A program made the translations under genes and the position numbers. The notes beneath the pieces are model-generated. The model was not told where the DNA came from and made no database searches. It was given only the letters and a program-made list of their open reading frames with translations. Positions 44,506 through 52,993 of a stretch of 64,000 bases of DNA are shown one piece after another. The stretch comes from Flavobacterium sp. LC2016-12 (GTDB lineage Bacteria > Bacteroidota > Bacteroidia > Flavobacteriales > Flavobacteriaceae). Within the stretch, counting starts at the first letter, position 1. Each line of letters begins with the position of its first letter. Location: positions 124,001 to 188,000 of the forward strand of contig NZ_JADKPT010000005.1 in NCBI RefSeq assembly GCF_015351595.1. Reading direction: 5' to 3'.

Positions 44506-45909
44506 TTACTGTAGTTTACTATTAATTTTAAACACAGCAAAAAAAGCTAATACTGAGTAGCCAATAGATATAGCAATTTTTACAAATACATTATATTCGA
44601 CAATTTCATAGGCGCAAACTGCTAAAATTAATGTCACAACCAGCCAAATAAATTGATGGTAATTTGCTTTATTTATTTCTTTAAAAGCCTTATAGTAGTA
44701 TCCTGCATATCCCATATATAAAAAAGCTGCAAAAGTTGTAAAAGCTGCTACTTTATACCCATAAAAAGGCATTAATATTAAATTAAGAGATACATTAATT
44801 ATTGCTGCGGTTAATGTTAATTTCCAAAGAAAATTTGTTTTTTCCTCATAGAATAATTTGTTTACTGCACCAAGATACATTGGTCTGTAGTTATAAGACA
44901 TTACTATTATGATAGCCAAAGGATAAAGTTGACTTAAGGATGCATTTTTAATCATTATCTGAAAAACTTCTTTCATCCAGATACTTCCTATAAAGGTAAG
45001 GTAGAAAAAAACTATTTGCATGACAAAAACCAGATTCCTGGCACCATAATCATCTTTCTTCTTATATTTTTCATTCATTAAGGGGCCTATTGCATATCCA
45101 CCGGCGACTCCTAATGCATTAAACATATTTCCGACACTGTAGGCCACATTATACTTCCCGATATCACTGGTAGATATTTTCTCGAAATCCATTACTACCT
45201 TGTCAGAACTATCTAACAAATAAGAAGAATAATGATGGGGTATAACTGGCAAACTTACTTTTAAACTTTTCTTAACAAGTCTCCATTTAAAATTATAAAT
45301 CGGCTTTATCTTAAATTTTATATTTAATGGATACCAATAAGATATATTATTTAAAATTCCAACAATAAAGTTAGACCAAAACCAACCCATATATCCCATT
45401 TTAAAATGAACAATTAACACTATATTTAAAACTACTGTTAAAATACCAAAAAACAAGCTTCTACTTGCGATTTTAAGCGGCATTTGGTTCAATTGGTAAT
45501 AAGTCAATCCAATTGTAGAAGTTTGTCCAAAAAACACAAGAGGTATAATATTTAAAAACATTATTAACCATTTATTAGACACTGCCTCTGGTGGGATAAC
45601 AATCAATACTAAAACACCTAAAATCACTGCATAGACAACATTCCACAAATTTAGAAATCCATAAAGTTGACGCCAAGTCCATTTATATTGTCCTGGTGAA
45701 TGATAGAAAGAATTAACTAAAACTAAACGAAGACCTAAAACAGAAAGCACAGAAATTGATGTAGTATAAGCAGTCAATAAGCCATAAACTCCATAATCAT
45801 TAGATGTCAATTCTTTTGTTAAAAATGGTAGTGCTAAAAAACTTGCAATTTTAGAAATCTGTGGAGCTAGTCCATAAATCGCAGTGTGAGAAAAAAGTTT
45901 TTTTAGCAT
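44506..45909 (-). CDS. wzx: Polysaccharide flippase (Wzx/MATE-MOP superfamily)
   Basis: 467 residues with 12-14 hydrophobic segments. The start LFSHTAIYGLAPQISKIASF and FLALPFLTKELTSNDYGVYG are the Wzx hallmark (first two helices), and internal LLDSSDKVVMDFEKISTSDIG followed by GKYNVAYSVGNM corresponds to the repeated half. It would flip lipid-linked repeat units across the inner membrane. With the Wzy/WaaL-type protein at 38.9 kb it forms a second export route beside the ABC exporter. Confidence 0.94.
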   Translation of the reverse strand: MLKKLFSHTAIYGLAPQISKIASFLALPFLTKELTSNDYGVYGLLTAYTTSISVLSVLGLRLVLVNSFYHSPGQYKWTWRQLYGFLNLWNVVYAVILGVLVLIVIPPEAVSNKWLIMFLNIIPLVFFGQTSTIGLTYYQLNQMPLKIASRSLFFGILTVVLNIVLIVHFKMGYMGWFWSNFIVGILNNISYWYPLNIKFKIKPIYNFKWRLVKKSLKVSLPVIPHHYSSYLLDSSDKVVMDFEKISTSDIGKYNVAYSVGNMFNALGVAGGYAIGPLMNEKYKKKDDYGARNLVFVMQIVFFYLTFIGSIWMKEVFQIMIKNASLSQLYPLAIIIVMSYNYRPMYLGAVNKLFYEEKTNFLWKLTLTAAIINVSLNLILMPFYGYKVAAFTTFAAFLYMGYAGYYYKAFKEINKANYHQFIWLVVTLILAVCAYEIVEYNVFVKIAISIGYSVLAFFAVFKINSKLQ

Positions 45910-46147
45910 TTTTTAAATCTTTCTTTTAATTATTTTATTGAACATAAAATATCATATCTTTTTATATCAGGTATAATATTCAATTATTAATTGTTTGTGT
46001 TCTTAAAACTTACTTTAGGTATTTTTTATATTAACTAAATTGGGTGGAAATAATCTGGAGTCAGATTATCACAAAAATTTCTTGCACTATTTTATTATTC
46101 AAGAAAACAATAAAAACATTCTAATCTTAACATAAAAATGTCCCTTT
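45910..46147. other. Non-coding gap upstream of wzx, with a short palindrome
   Basis: 238 bases without a credible gene. A perfect 8-base inverted repeat (ATAATCTG, 4-base loop GAGT, CAGATTAT) lies at 46050-46069. It is not followed by a T-run on the minus strand, so it is a weak terminator at best; it could instead be an operator or an RNA-processing site. No promoter with good TTG/TAnnTTTG spacing was found. Confidence 0.35.
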
Positions 46148-47275
46148 TTAAAATTTTAAATCAATTTTAGCCATTTTTATTGAGACTTTTTTTGAAGTAT
46201 TATTCATCTCATAATAATTTAGATAAACATCGTTTTTATCAAGTAACATTGAAGGATAACTAAAGGAAAACTCACCTGCTGTTTCAATATCTGCAATAAA
46301 TTTCCAATTATGTCCTTTATCAGGACTATATGCAATAGAAAGAGGTGATCTGTTTCCCTCTGATTTGGCATAATTCAAATCGGTATGATTCCAAGCCATA
46401 AAAAGGGTATCTGACTTATTTTTATTGATGATTGTTTGGGGTGCAGCTGGAGATTTTATATTTGAGTATTCAAAATTCCAGTTAATTCCATTATCATATG
46501 AACGCGCAAAAAGAACAGTTCCCTTTTTTGTCCTAATATTTAACAATAACTCTTTGTTCGATAGAACTGTCAAACCTGGTTCCATAAGAGCATACTTCTT
46601 ACTTATCGTACGCGTCTTTTCCCAGGTAAGGCCTAAATTATCCGAATAAAAACAAAACACTTTTTGTGAATCATAACTTTTAAAAATATCCCCATTTGGA
46701 ACCGCTACAGGAATCCATAAACGATTATTTTTGTAAACTACTCTGTCATTATTCATTATATAATATCCTGAGTTTGGTTGATTAATCATTTTTGGAGTTC
46801 CCCAACTTTTTCCCTGATCGAATGATTCTTTAAAATAGAGATTAATGTTTCTTGTACTTTCTTTAGAGGCAAAAAACAATAATAAATGTTGATCTGTAAT
46901 TTTAACCAAGCTAGGATTTGCAACATTAACACTTGCAATATTTTCTTGTAGAACTACAGGTTTAGACCATGAGACACCATTATCAAAACTTTTAACTCCT
47001 ATTATATTAGTATCTGTATTAAAATCAGAAAAATATGCCCAACTTACACCAGCCATGTACAACGAATTATCATCAAGTCTGACAGTCGACGCAAATGTAT
47101 ATTGCCTACTTAAAAATCCACCTTTTAATATAGTGGAATAATTAACACTATTACTTACAGGATTTGAATCTGTAAGCATATTTATTGTTACATTCTCAGG
47201 AGTTTCTTCATCGTCTGTGCCACAACTAAAAAGAACAAACAGCAACAACATACCACACCAAAATTTTAAAGACAT
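46148..47275 (-). CDS. Sialidase-like surface lipoprotein (BNR/Asp-box propeller)
   Basis: 375 residues. The N-terminus MSLKFWCGMLLLFVLFSC ends in a lipobox with Cys 18, and GTDDEE follows: an acidic lipoprotein export signal that in Bacteroidetes sends lipoproteins to the cell surface. Five Asp boxes (S-x-D-x-G-x-x-W) lie at 96-103, 151-158, 211-218, 259-266 and 317-324. Candidate sialidase residues fall in order: Arg 57, Asp 88, Glu 232 (MEPGLTVL), Arg 248, Arg 309 and the nucleophile Tyr 340 (SYPSML). It follows a CMP-nonulosonate synthesis cassette, so it may trim or remodel the cell's own nonulosonate-bearing glycan. Activity is inference. Confidence 0.82.
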   Translation of the reverse strand: MSLKFWCGMLLLFVLFSCGTDDEETPENVTINMLTDSNPVSNSVNYSTILKGGFLSRQYTFASTVRLDDNSLYMAGVSWAYFSDFNTDTNIIGVKSFDNGVSWSKPVVLQENIASVNVANPSLVKITDQHLLLFFASKESTRNINLYFKESFDQGKSWGTPKMINQPNSGYYIMNNDRVVYKNNRLWIPVAVPNGDIFKSYDSQKVFCFYSDNLGLTWEKTRTISKKYALMEPGLTVLSNKELLLNIRTKKGTVLFARSYDNGINWNFEYSNIKSPAAPQTIINKNKSDTLFMAWNHTDLNYAKSEGNRSPLSIAYSPDKGHNWKFIADIETAGEFSFSYPSMLLDKNDVYLNYYEMNNTSKKVSIKMAKIDLKF

Positions 47276-47336
47276 ACCATAAATTAATTATTATTTAAAT
47301 TGAACTCTCTTTTATAATAAAATGAAAATATAAAAA

Positions 47337-48029
47337 TTATAATTCCATTTCCTTTATTAAAACCTCGGCAATCTTAAAATCTACAATGTCATCAATATCA
47401 ATTGAAACTTCTTTAGGCATAACATATTTCATCATATTCAATTTCTGATATCCCTTTTCCAGTAACTTATCAACATTAATAATGTAAATAGCTCCATTTA
47501 ATTCATATACAACAGGACAATCTTGTCTTCTGGTATATATCCCTTCTTTAGTCTTTTTTAAAATGCCATCTGTATTTTCTTCAAATAATACATAATAAGG
47601 ATTTGAATCTGTTTCTTTTACCGAAACAATTAATTCTGTATTAGGTTCAATTAATTTTAACGCTCCCTTAATATGCTCTCCTCTTCTAAGAGGTGATGTA
47701 GGTTGGAGATAAACAATGTACTCATAATCTACACCAATACTTTTATAAAAATTAATTGCATGCAATAGTACATCCTCAGTGGTTGCTGAGTCACTTGCTA
47801 TCTCTGAAGGTCTTAAAAATGGAACTTTTAATCCATAATCTTCAACTATTTTTTTTATCTCTAAAGAATCTGTAGAGACACAAATGTCTTCACTATCTGA
47901 AATTTCTAAAACTGCTTCGATCGAATAATAAATCAAAGGTTTGCCATTTAAATTTCTTATATTCTTGTTTAAAACTCCCTTGGAACCGCCTCTGGCTGGA
48001 ATTATGTAAAGTACTTTCTTTTTTAACAT
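47337..48029 (-). CDS. neuA: CMP-nonulosonate (acylneuraminate) cytidylyltransferase
   Basis: 230 residues. IIPARGGSKGVLNKN (9-23) is the CTP-binding P-loop-like signature, YLQPTSPLRRGEHI the central block, and YTRRQDCPVVYELNGAIYII the substrate side. It is the single-domain NeuA/LegF/PseF type, in contrast with the two-domain enzyme at 10.7 kb. It activates a free nonulosonate with CTP. The gene ends the cassette downstream of the CBS-aminotransferase (6-base gap). Which nonulosonate is made is not evident. Confidence 0.93.
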   Translation of the reverse strand: MLKKKVLYIIPARGGSKGVLNKNIRNLNGKPLIYYSIEAVLEISDSEDICVSTDSLEIKKIVEDYGLKVPFLRPSEIASDSATTEDVLLHAINFYKSIGVDYEYIVYLQPTSPLRRGEHIKGALKLIEPNTELIVSVKETDSNPYYVLFEENTDGILKKTKEGIYTRRQDCPVVYELNGAIYIINVDKLLEKGYQKLNMMKYVMPKEVSIDIDDIVDFKIAEVLIKEMEL

Positions 48030-48035
48030 TTTTGT

Positions 48036-49490
48036 CTAACCGTTAATTCCGCCAATAAAATCTGAAATACAACTACATATATAATTTATTTCTGCTTCCG
48101 ATAAATTTACAGATGAAGGTAAGCTCATTCCTGATTCTGAAATTTTCGAAGAAACCTCAAGGTTTTCCTTTTCTCCATATGCAATATAAGGAGGCATTAT
48201 GTGAAGAGGATAAAAAACTGGCCTAGTTTCAATGCCTTTATTATTTAAGAAACTCATTAAATCTTCTCTTTTAAATGGCGCATTTTCACCTATTAAAAAA
48301 GTGTACAGCCAGTAAGAGTTAAATGTATTTTCTTTTTGAATAGGAGTTTGAAAAAATGGGAACTTATTTAATGTTTCATTATAAATTTTAGCAAGATTTC
48401 TTTTTGCATTTACAAATTCATCTAATCTTTCAAATTGAGCGACACCAATAGCAGCTTGTAAATTTGTAAGCCTATAATTATATCCGACAAAATCATGCCA
48501 ATAACGTTTCTCTTTACTCATTCCATGATCTCTTAGAACAGCGGCTTTCTCTGCGACTATCGGATCTTTAAACAAAACCATTCCACCTTCTCCGGTAGTT
48601 ATAGTTTTATTTCCAAAAAAGCTAAAAGTAGCTGCATCACCAAATACTCCAACAGGTCTGCCATCATACTTTGATCCAAGAGCTTCAGCACAATCTTCAA
48701 CTACTAATAAATTATACTTTTCAACTAGTAGTGCCAATTTCCCCATATCACATGATTGTCCATAAAGATGAACAGGCATAATAGCTTTTGTCTTATTAGT
48801 TATAAACCTTTCTACTTTATCAAAATCAATATTAAAAGAATCTTTTTCAACATCTACTAAAACTGGTGTTGCACCTGTATAAATTATTGCATTAATTGAT
48901 GCTGCGAAAGTTAAGTTAGGTACAATCACTTCATCACCTTCACCTATACCAAGCGCATCTAATGCTAAGTGTATTGCAACAGTTCCATTACTAACTGCTA
49001 AAGCATCAAAATTTTCATGATAATTTTTGAACAAACTTTCAAAGGATCTTACATATTTACCTTGAGAAGATATCCAGTTTGTTTTTATGCATTCTGTCAA
49101 ATAAAGCAATTCATTTCCCTCAAGTAAAGGTGAGCAAATCGAAATCCTTCTCAATCTATTAATAGAAGCATAGTCGACAACCCTACCTTCCTCGTCTACT
49201 AAAGGAATAACTTTAATTTTATTATTTATATGATGCAAAATTTCTGTGTTGTCTGTATCTATAGAAAGTGAAAGAAAATTTTTATTCATTATTTCAGATA
49301 TTTCAACATCTAAATTAACGTCTAAAAGCAATGATCTTCTGATATCTCCATCAGTTATCACTCCAACCAGTTTTTCATTATTTTCTGTAACGAATAAAAT
49401 TCCCTGACCAACTGTATCCAGAACCTTAAGTGCCTTTCTTAGATCGCACTTTTGGTTAATTATCAAATCTTTAATTTCCATTTTTTTCAA
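48036..49490 (-). CDS. CBS-domain pair fused to DegT-type sugar aminotransferase
   Basis: 484 residues. Residues 1-~115 are a tandem CBS pair (GILFVTENNEKLVGVITDGD, 30-49; IRRSLL; MNKNFLSLSI; KVIPLVDEEGRVVDY). Residues ~118-484 are a complete DegT/LegC-like PLP aminotransferase: VSNGTVAIHLAL (166-177), NLTFAASINAIIYTGA (192-207), VEDCAEALGSKYDG (264-277) and FSFFGNKTITTGEGG with Lys 295. In nonulosonate loci CBS pairs usually sit on the sugar-nucleotidyltransferase (PtmE type), not on the aminotransferase. CBS pairs bind adenine nucleotides, so regulation by energy or cofactor state is plausible. It overlaps the isomerase gene by 20 bases. Confidence 0.92.
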   Translation of the reverse strand: MKKMEIKDLIINQKCDLRKALKVLDTVGQGILFVTENNEKLVGVITDGDIRRSLLLDVNLDVEISEIMNKNFLSLSIDTDNTEILHHINNKIKVIPLVDEEGRVVDYASINRLRRISICSPLLEGNELLYLTECIKTNWISSQGKYVRSFESLFKNYHENFDALAVSNGTVAIHLALDALGIGEGDEVIVPNLTFAASINAIIYTGATPVLVDVEKDSFNIDFDKVERFITNKTKAIMPVHLYGQSCDMGKLALLVEKYNLLVVEDCAEALGSKYDGRPVGVFGDAATFSFFGNKTITTGEGGMVLFKDPIVAEKAAVLRDHGMSKEKRYWHDFVGYNYRLTNLQAAIGVAQFERLDEFVNAKRNLAKIYNETLNKFPFFQTPIQKENTFNSYWLYTFLIGENAPFKREDLMSFLNNKGIETRPVFYPLHIMPPYIAYGEKENLEVSSKISESGMSLPSSVNLSEAEINYICSCISDFIGGING

Positions 49491-50325
49491 ATAATTTAAT
49501 ATGACTTTCTATTTCGAAAGTATTTAAGGATTTTATTTCCAAAACATGCACATAGTCCTTATAATTTTTGAAATATTTCAAAAACCAATAATTACTATCT
49601 AATGGCAAATTTGAATCTACTGTTCCATCATTATCACTATGATGAAAAGCATTTACAAAGGGGCTTATTTTTTCAAACTGCTCTAATAAATCCAAGTTAA
49701 GGGTTCTACAGCTAACTTTTAAATGGGCTGTGTCCAAAAGTAGTCCAAATCTTTTATGAATAACATTTTCAAAAAGCCAACTTATATCGTTGAACTCACA
49801 ACAAAGTAGTGGATTCTCTCCGTTATAATTAAAAGGAGCTAAAACATTATTTTCAATTAAGAAACTTATCTCTAGCTCTTCAGCTACATCTAAAATTTCG
49901 AATACCGAATTTAAAAAATGCTCTTTATTAATTCCTTTATCAATCTCACTTTGAATGGCAATTTTTCTACCTAATTCTGAAGGTTTAGGATCAATACAAA
50001 AACCTGCATGAGCGGCATAAAACGGAGAATTTGATTCTTTTGCCAATTTCAGTCCTCTCTTACAATGCTCAATAGACTGTCTTCTAATCTCTAAATTTGA
50101 ACTTGCTAAGTTTAAAACAAAAGGAATTTCGGGGTCTGGGAAATAATTATGAGGCATTCGTTGAATTTTAGCATCCAAATAAATCTGATCCATATTCTGC
50201 CTAAAAGGCATCCCTGAACTAAATTCTAAATTGTAATTATTTAGCGCACAAATCTCCATAATTTCTTCAACAGATTGATCTAAAAAAGCTAAAGAACTTA
50301 CATATATATTAGATTTCATAATCAC
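49471..50325 (-). CDS. TIM-barrel sugar isomerase/epimerase-like protein
   Basis: 284 residues of the AP-endonuclease-2/xylose-isomerase-like barrel family. Candidate metal and catalytic residues: His 106 in YAAHAGF, Glu 158 in FLIENN, Asp 198 and His 201 in LLLDTAHLKVS, and His 228-229 in NAFHHSDNDG. Known members are sugar isomerases, epimerases or endonuclease IV. The start may be the second Met codon at 50319 (MKSNIYVSS). It overlaps both neighbours (GNAT and CBS-aminotransferase), so it very likely works in the same pathway. It might do a C2 epimerisation otherwise done by NeuC/LegG; this is a hypothesis. Confidence 0.82.
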   Translation of the reverse strand: MIMKSNIYVSSLAFLDQSVEEIMEICALNNYNLEFSSGMPFRQNMDQIYLDAKIQRMPHNYFPDPEIPFVLNLASSNLEIRRQSIEHCKRGLKLAKESNSPFYAAHAGFCIDPKPSELGRKIAIQSEIDKGINKEHFLNSVFEILDVAEELEISFLIENNVLAPFNYNGENPLLCCEFNDISWLFENVIHKRFGLLLDTAHLKVSCRTLNLDLLEQFEKISPFVNAFHHSDNDGTVDSNLPLDSNYWFLKYFKNYKDYVHVLEIKSLNTFEIESHIKLFEKNGN

Positions 50326-50752
50326 ATTTTCTCTTCATTAACAAAACATTTTCTGACAAATCCTTAACTTTTAAAAAGTTAAAATTTTCATACATTTTAA
50401 TCGCTATAGTATTTGATTTATCGACAGAAAGAAATAAATCTGACATTTTTTTTCTATCAGCATAATCAGTCAGGTACTGCATTATTTTTTTGCCTAAACC
50501 TTTCCCTTTATATTGCTCTGAAATAGCAATTCCAAACCATATTTTATCATCTTCTTTATCAAGATGTCCATAACCTACTGGAATTTTATCATCTAAAACA
50601 ACGACAGTTATCACATGATTAGAAATGATTTCAAGTGGTCTGGTATTAAAATAGCGAAATGATTCTATAGAATTTCCGGCATTATCAATAAAATTTCTTA
50701 ATACTTGTGTATCGTCGACACTTATTTCTTTTATCTCAAAAGACTTTACCAT
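50309..50752 (-). CDS. GNAT-family N-acetyltransferase
   Basis: 147 residues. The acetyl-CoA loop is QYKGKGLGKKIMQYL (80-94), after a FGIAISE strand (73-79); the C-terminal NTIAIKMYENFNFLKV is the usual GNAT end. It lies between the NeuB gene and the isomerase gene with overlaps (7 and 17 bases), as PseH/LegH-type acetyltransferases do in legionaminate and pseudaminate cassettes, so the amino group added by the CBS-aminotransferase is its likely target. The FRYFNTRPL stretch (32-40) before a His-rich turn may bind the sugar. Confidence 0.9.
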   Translation of the reverse strand: MVKSFEIKEISVDDTQVLRNFIDNAGNSIESFRYFNTRPLEIISNHVITVVVLDDKIPVGYGHLDKEDDKIWFGIAISEQYKGKGLGKKIMQYLTDYADRKKMSDLFLSVDKSNTIAIKMYENFNFLKVKDLSENVLLMKRKCDYEI

Positions 50753-51774
50753 ACTATACAGTCGTAATCCAATGCCTCATCGATTGACATAGATTTAGAA
50801 ATTTCTTTTCCGATAATCTGGTCTAACATATTTATCGGTAATCCTTTTAAAGGTCTTTTAAAACCAATATGTTTAGCCGTAAGTATAGTCCCTGCTTCAA
50901 TTTCCTGAATAATAACCATACCACGCTTCATTCCCAAACTATTTTCCATCTCAATTTGTGAAGGTCTTTTTACTTTACTACCTAAAGACATCTCGATATT
51001 TCTAATTCCATCGACCAGTTCTGCAAATTCACTTGGTGTCAATGAACAAGTATGATCCGGGCCTTCCATATTCTTATCTAAAGTGAAGTGCTTTTCTACT
51101 ACTTCAGCTCCCAAAGCAACTGAAGCATAACAAGCATAATTGTTTGTTACGTGATCAGAATATCCAACTCTTACTCCACATGCCTCTTTAATAGTATTCA
51201 TGGCAAGAATATTTGCCTCTTCAATTTTAGAAGGATAGTTTGTAGTACATTGTAATACAATAATATCATCATTTCCTTCACTACGAATAGCTTCAACAGC
51301 ATCAAAAACATTTGCTAATGTTCCCATTCCTGTGGATAATAATATTGTTTTTTTTCTTTTTGCAACTTCTTTTAAAAAAGGTAATTCAGTAAGCTGACCA
51401 GAAGCAATTTTATAAGAATCAACATTTAACTCCTCTAAAAAAATTAAATCTTCAAGATTATAGGGTGTTGATAAAAAATCAATATTGATTTCATCACAAT
51501 AATCAATTAACATTTTATAATCCTTAAAATCCAATTCTAATTTTTTTAACATCTCATACTGGCTTTCCGATTTCTCTGTTACTTCCAATTGATATTTAGC
51601 TTTAGGAGAAGTCTTTGTCACAATCTGAGAAGCTTTAAATGTCTGAAACTTAACACAATCAGCCCCGGAAGCTTTAGCCTGTTTAATTAGTTCCTTTGCA
51701 ATTGCAGGATCACCATTATGATTCACACCTACTTCTGCTATTATATATGTTTTTTTATAAAGTTTACTCATCAC
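50746..51774 (-). CDS. neuB: Nonulosonate synthase with SAF domain (NeuB/LegI/PseI family)
   Basis: 342 residues, full length. TIM-barrel blocks YIIAEVGVNHNGDPAIAKEL (10-29), VKFQTF (41-46), IASGQLTELPFLK, CTTNYPS, GYSDH and EKHFTLDKNMEGPDHTCSLT are present. The C-terminal SAF domain follows (GMKRGMVIIQEIEAGTILTA and IGFKRPLKGLP). It condenses PEP with a (modified) ManNAc-type hexose to form the nine-carbon acid. The gene begins the cassette; the next gene upstream is gmd after a 100-base gap. Confidence 0.95.
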   Translation of the reverse strand: MMSKLYKKTYIIAEVGVNHNGDPAIAKELIKQAKASGADCVKFQTFKASQIVTKTSPKAKYQLEVTEKSESQYEMLKKLELDFKDYKMLIDYCDEINIDFLSTPYNLEDLIFLEELNVDSYKIASGQLTELPFLKEVAKRKKTILLSTGMGTLANVFDAVEAIRSEGNDDIIVLQCTTNYPSKIEEANILAMNTIKEACGVRVGYSDHVTNNYACYASVALGAEVVEKHFTLDKNMEGPDHTCSLTPSEFAELVDGIRNIEMSLGSKVKRPSQIEMENSLGMKRGMVIIQEIEAGTILTAKHIGFKRPLKGLPINMLDQIIGKEISKSMSIDEALDYDCIVW

Positions 51775-51874
51775 TGTTCTATATCAAATAATTTTTAATA
51801 CTCGGTTAATCTGCCTTGATTTAATCAAATACCTCAAAAGCATACTAGCCTCTTTTTAAAATATTAATCTTTGA

Positions 51875-52948
51875 TTAATACAATTTCAAATCGCTTGCCA
51901 CCATTTCTTTAACTAATCCTGCTAAGTCATACTGAGGTTCCCAGCCCAGTTGAGTTTTAGATTTCGTAGGATCTCCAATTAGCAAATCTACTTCTGTTGG
52001 GCGATAATATTCCGGATCAACACGTACAACAACTTTGCCTGTTTCCAACTGATATAGAGGATTATTGCAAGCAGCTACTCTGGCCGTTTCGTTTTCATTT
52101 TCGCCTTCAAAGATCAATTCAATACCAACCTCAGCAAAAGCCATTATAACAAAATCTCTAATGTAAGTAGTAACACCAGTAGCAATTACATAATCTTCTG
52201 CGACATCTTGCTGCAAAATTCTCCACATAGCTTCAACATAATCTTTTGCATGTCCCCAATCTCTTTGTGAATTTAGATTTCCAAGATAAAGACATTCTTG
52301 CTTTCCTTTAGCTATAGCAGCAGTTGCCATTGTAATTTTACGCGTTACAAAAGTTTCTCCACGTCTTGGAGATTCGTGATTGAAAAGAATTCCGTTACAA
52401 GCATATAAATCATAAGCTTCACGATAATTTTTTGTTATCCAAAATCCATAAATCTTAGCTACTCCATACGGAGAACGAGGATAAAATGGTGAATTTTCAT
52501 CGTAAAAACCTTTTTCATTTTTATTTTCAGCTAAACCTCCATAAAGCTCTGAAGTTGAAGCTTGATAAATTTTTGTCTTTTTTTCTAAACCTAGTATTCG
52601 AACTGCTTCAAGAATACGTAAAGTTCCTATTCCATCAACATTTGCAACATATTCCGGAGAGTCAAAAGAAACTTTAACATGAGACATAGCTCCCAAATTA
52701 TAAATTTCGTCAGGCTGTACTTCCTGAATTATTCTAATAATATTAGTTGAATCGGTCAAGTCTCCATAATGCAATTTAAAATTCACATGTGCCTCATGTT
52801 GATCTTGATAGATATGATCTATACGTTGGGTATTAAAAGAGGATGCCCGGCGTTTCACACCATGAACCATATATCCTTTTTCTAATAATAATTCAGCTAA
52901 ATAAGATCCATCTTGACCTGTAATACCAGTTACTAGAGCTACTTTCAT
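51875..52948 (-). CDS. gmd: GDP-mannose 4,6-dehydratase
   Basis: 357 residues. NADP site [16 protein letters not shown] (7-22), the Gmd landmark [17 protein letters not shown] (31-47), TSELYGG (132-138) and catalytic YGVAK (161-165) are intact. It makes GDP-4-keto-6-deoxymannose, precursor of GDP-fucose (through Fcl next door) or of GDP-perosamine/rhamnose. It supplies donor for the GT10 and GT11 enzymes near 12 and 4 kb. An 8-base perfect palindrome spans its stop codon (51862-51880). Confidence 0.97.
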   Translation of the reverse strand: MKVALVTGITGQDGSYLAELLLEKGYMVHGVKRRASSFNTQRIDHIYQDQHEAHVNFKLHYGDLTDSTNIIRIIQEVQPDEIYNLGAMSHVKVSFDSPEYVANVDGIGTLRILEAVRILGLEKKTKIYQASTSELYGGLAENKNEKGFYDENSPFYPRSPYGVAKIYGFWITKNYREAYDLYACNGILFNHESPRRGETFVTRKITMATAAIAKGKQECLYLGNLNSQRDWGHAKDYVEAMWRILQQDVAEDYVIATGVTTYIRDFVIMAFAEVGIELIFEGENENETARVAACNNPLYQLETGKVVVRVDPEYYRPTEVDLLIGDPTKSKTQLGWEPQYDLAGLVKEMVASDLKLY

Positions 52949-52993
52949 TTTATTTTGTTCTTTAAGATTCCAGAGTATGTAAATTACTCTATA

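Noticed and set aside
51862..51880. TATTAATC-TTT-GATTAATA hairpin at the gmd stop as a terminator
   Set aside because: It spans the stop codon, has only A/T-rich pairing and is followed by a weak T-run (TATTTTAAAA); not convincing.
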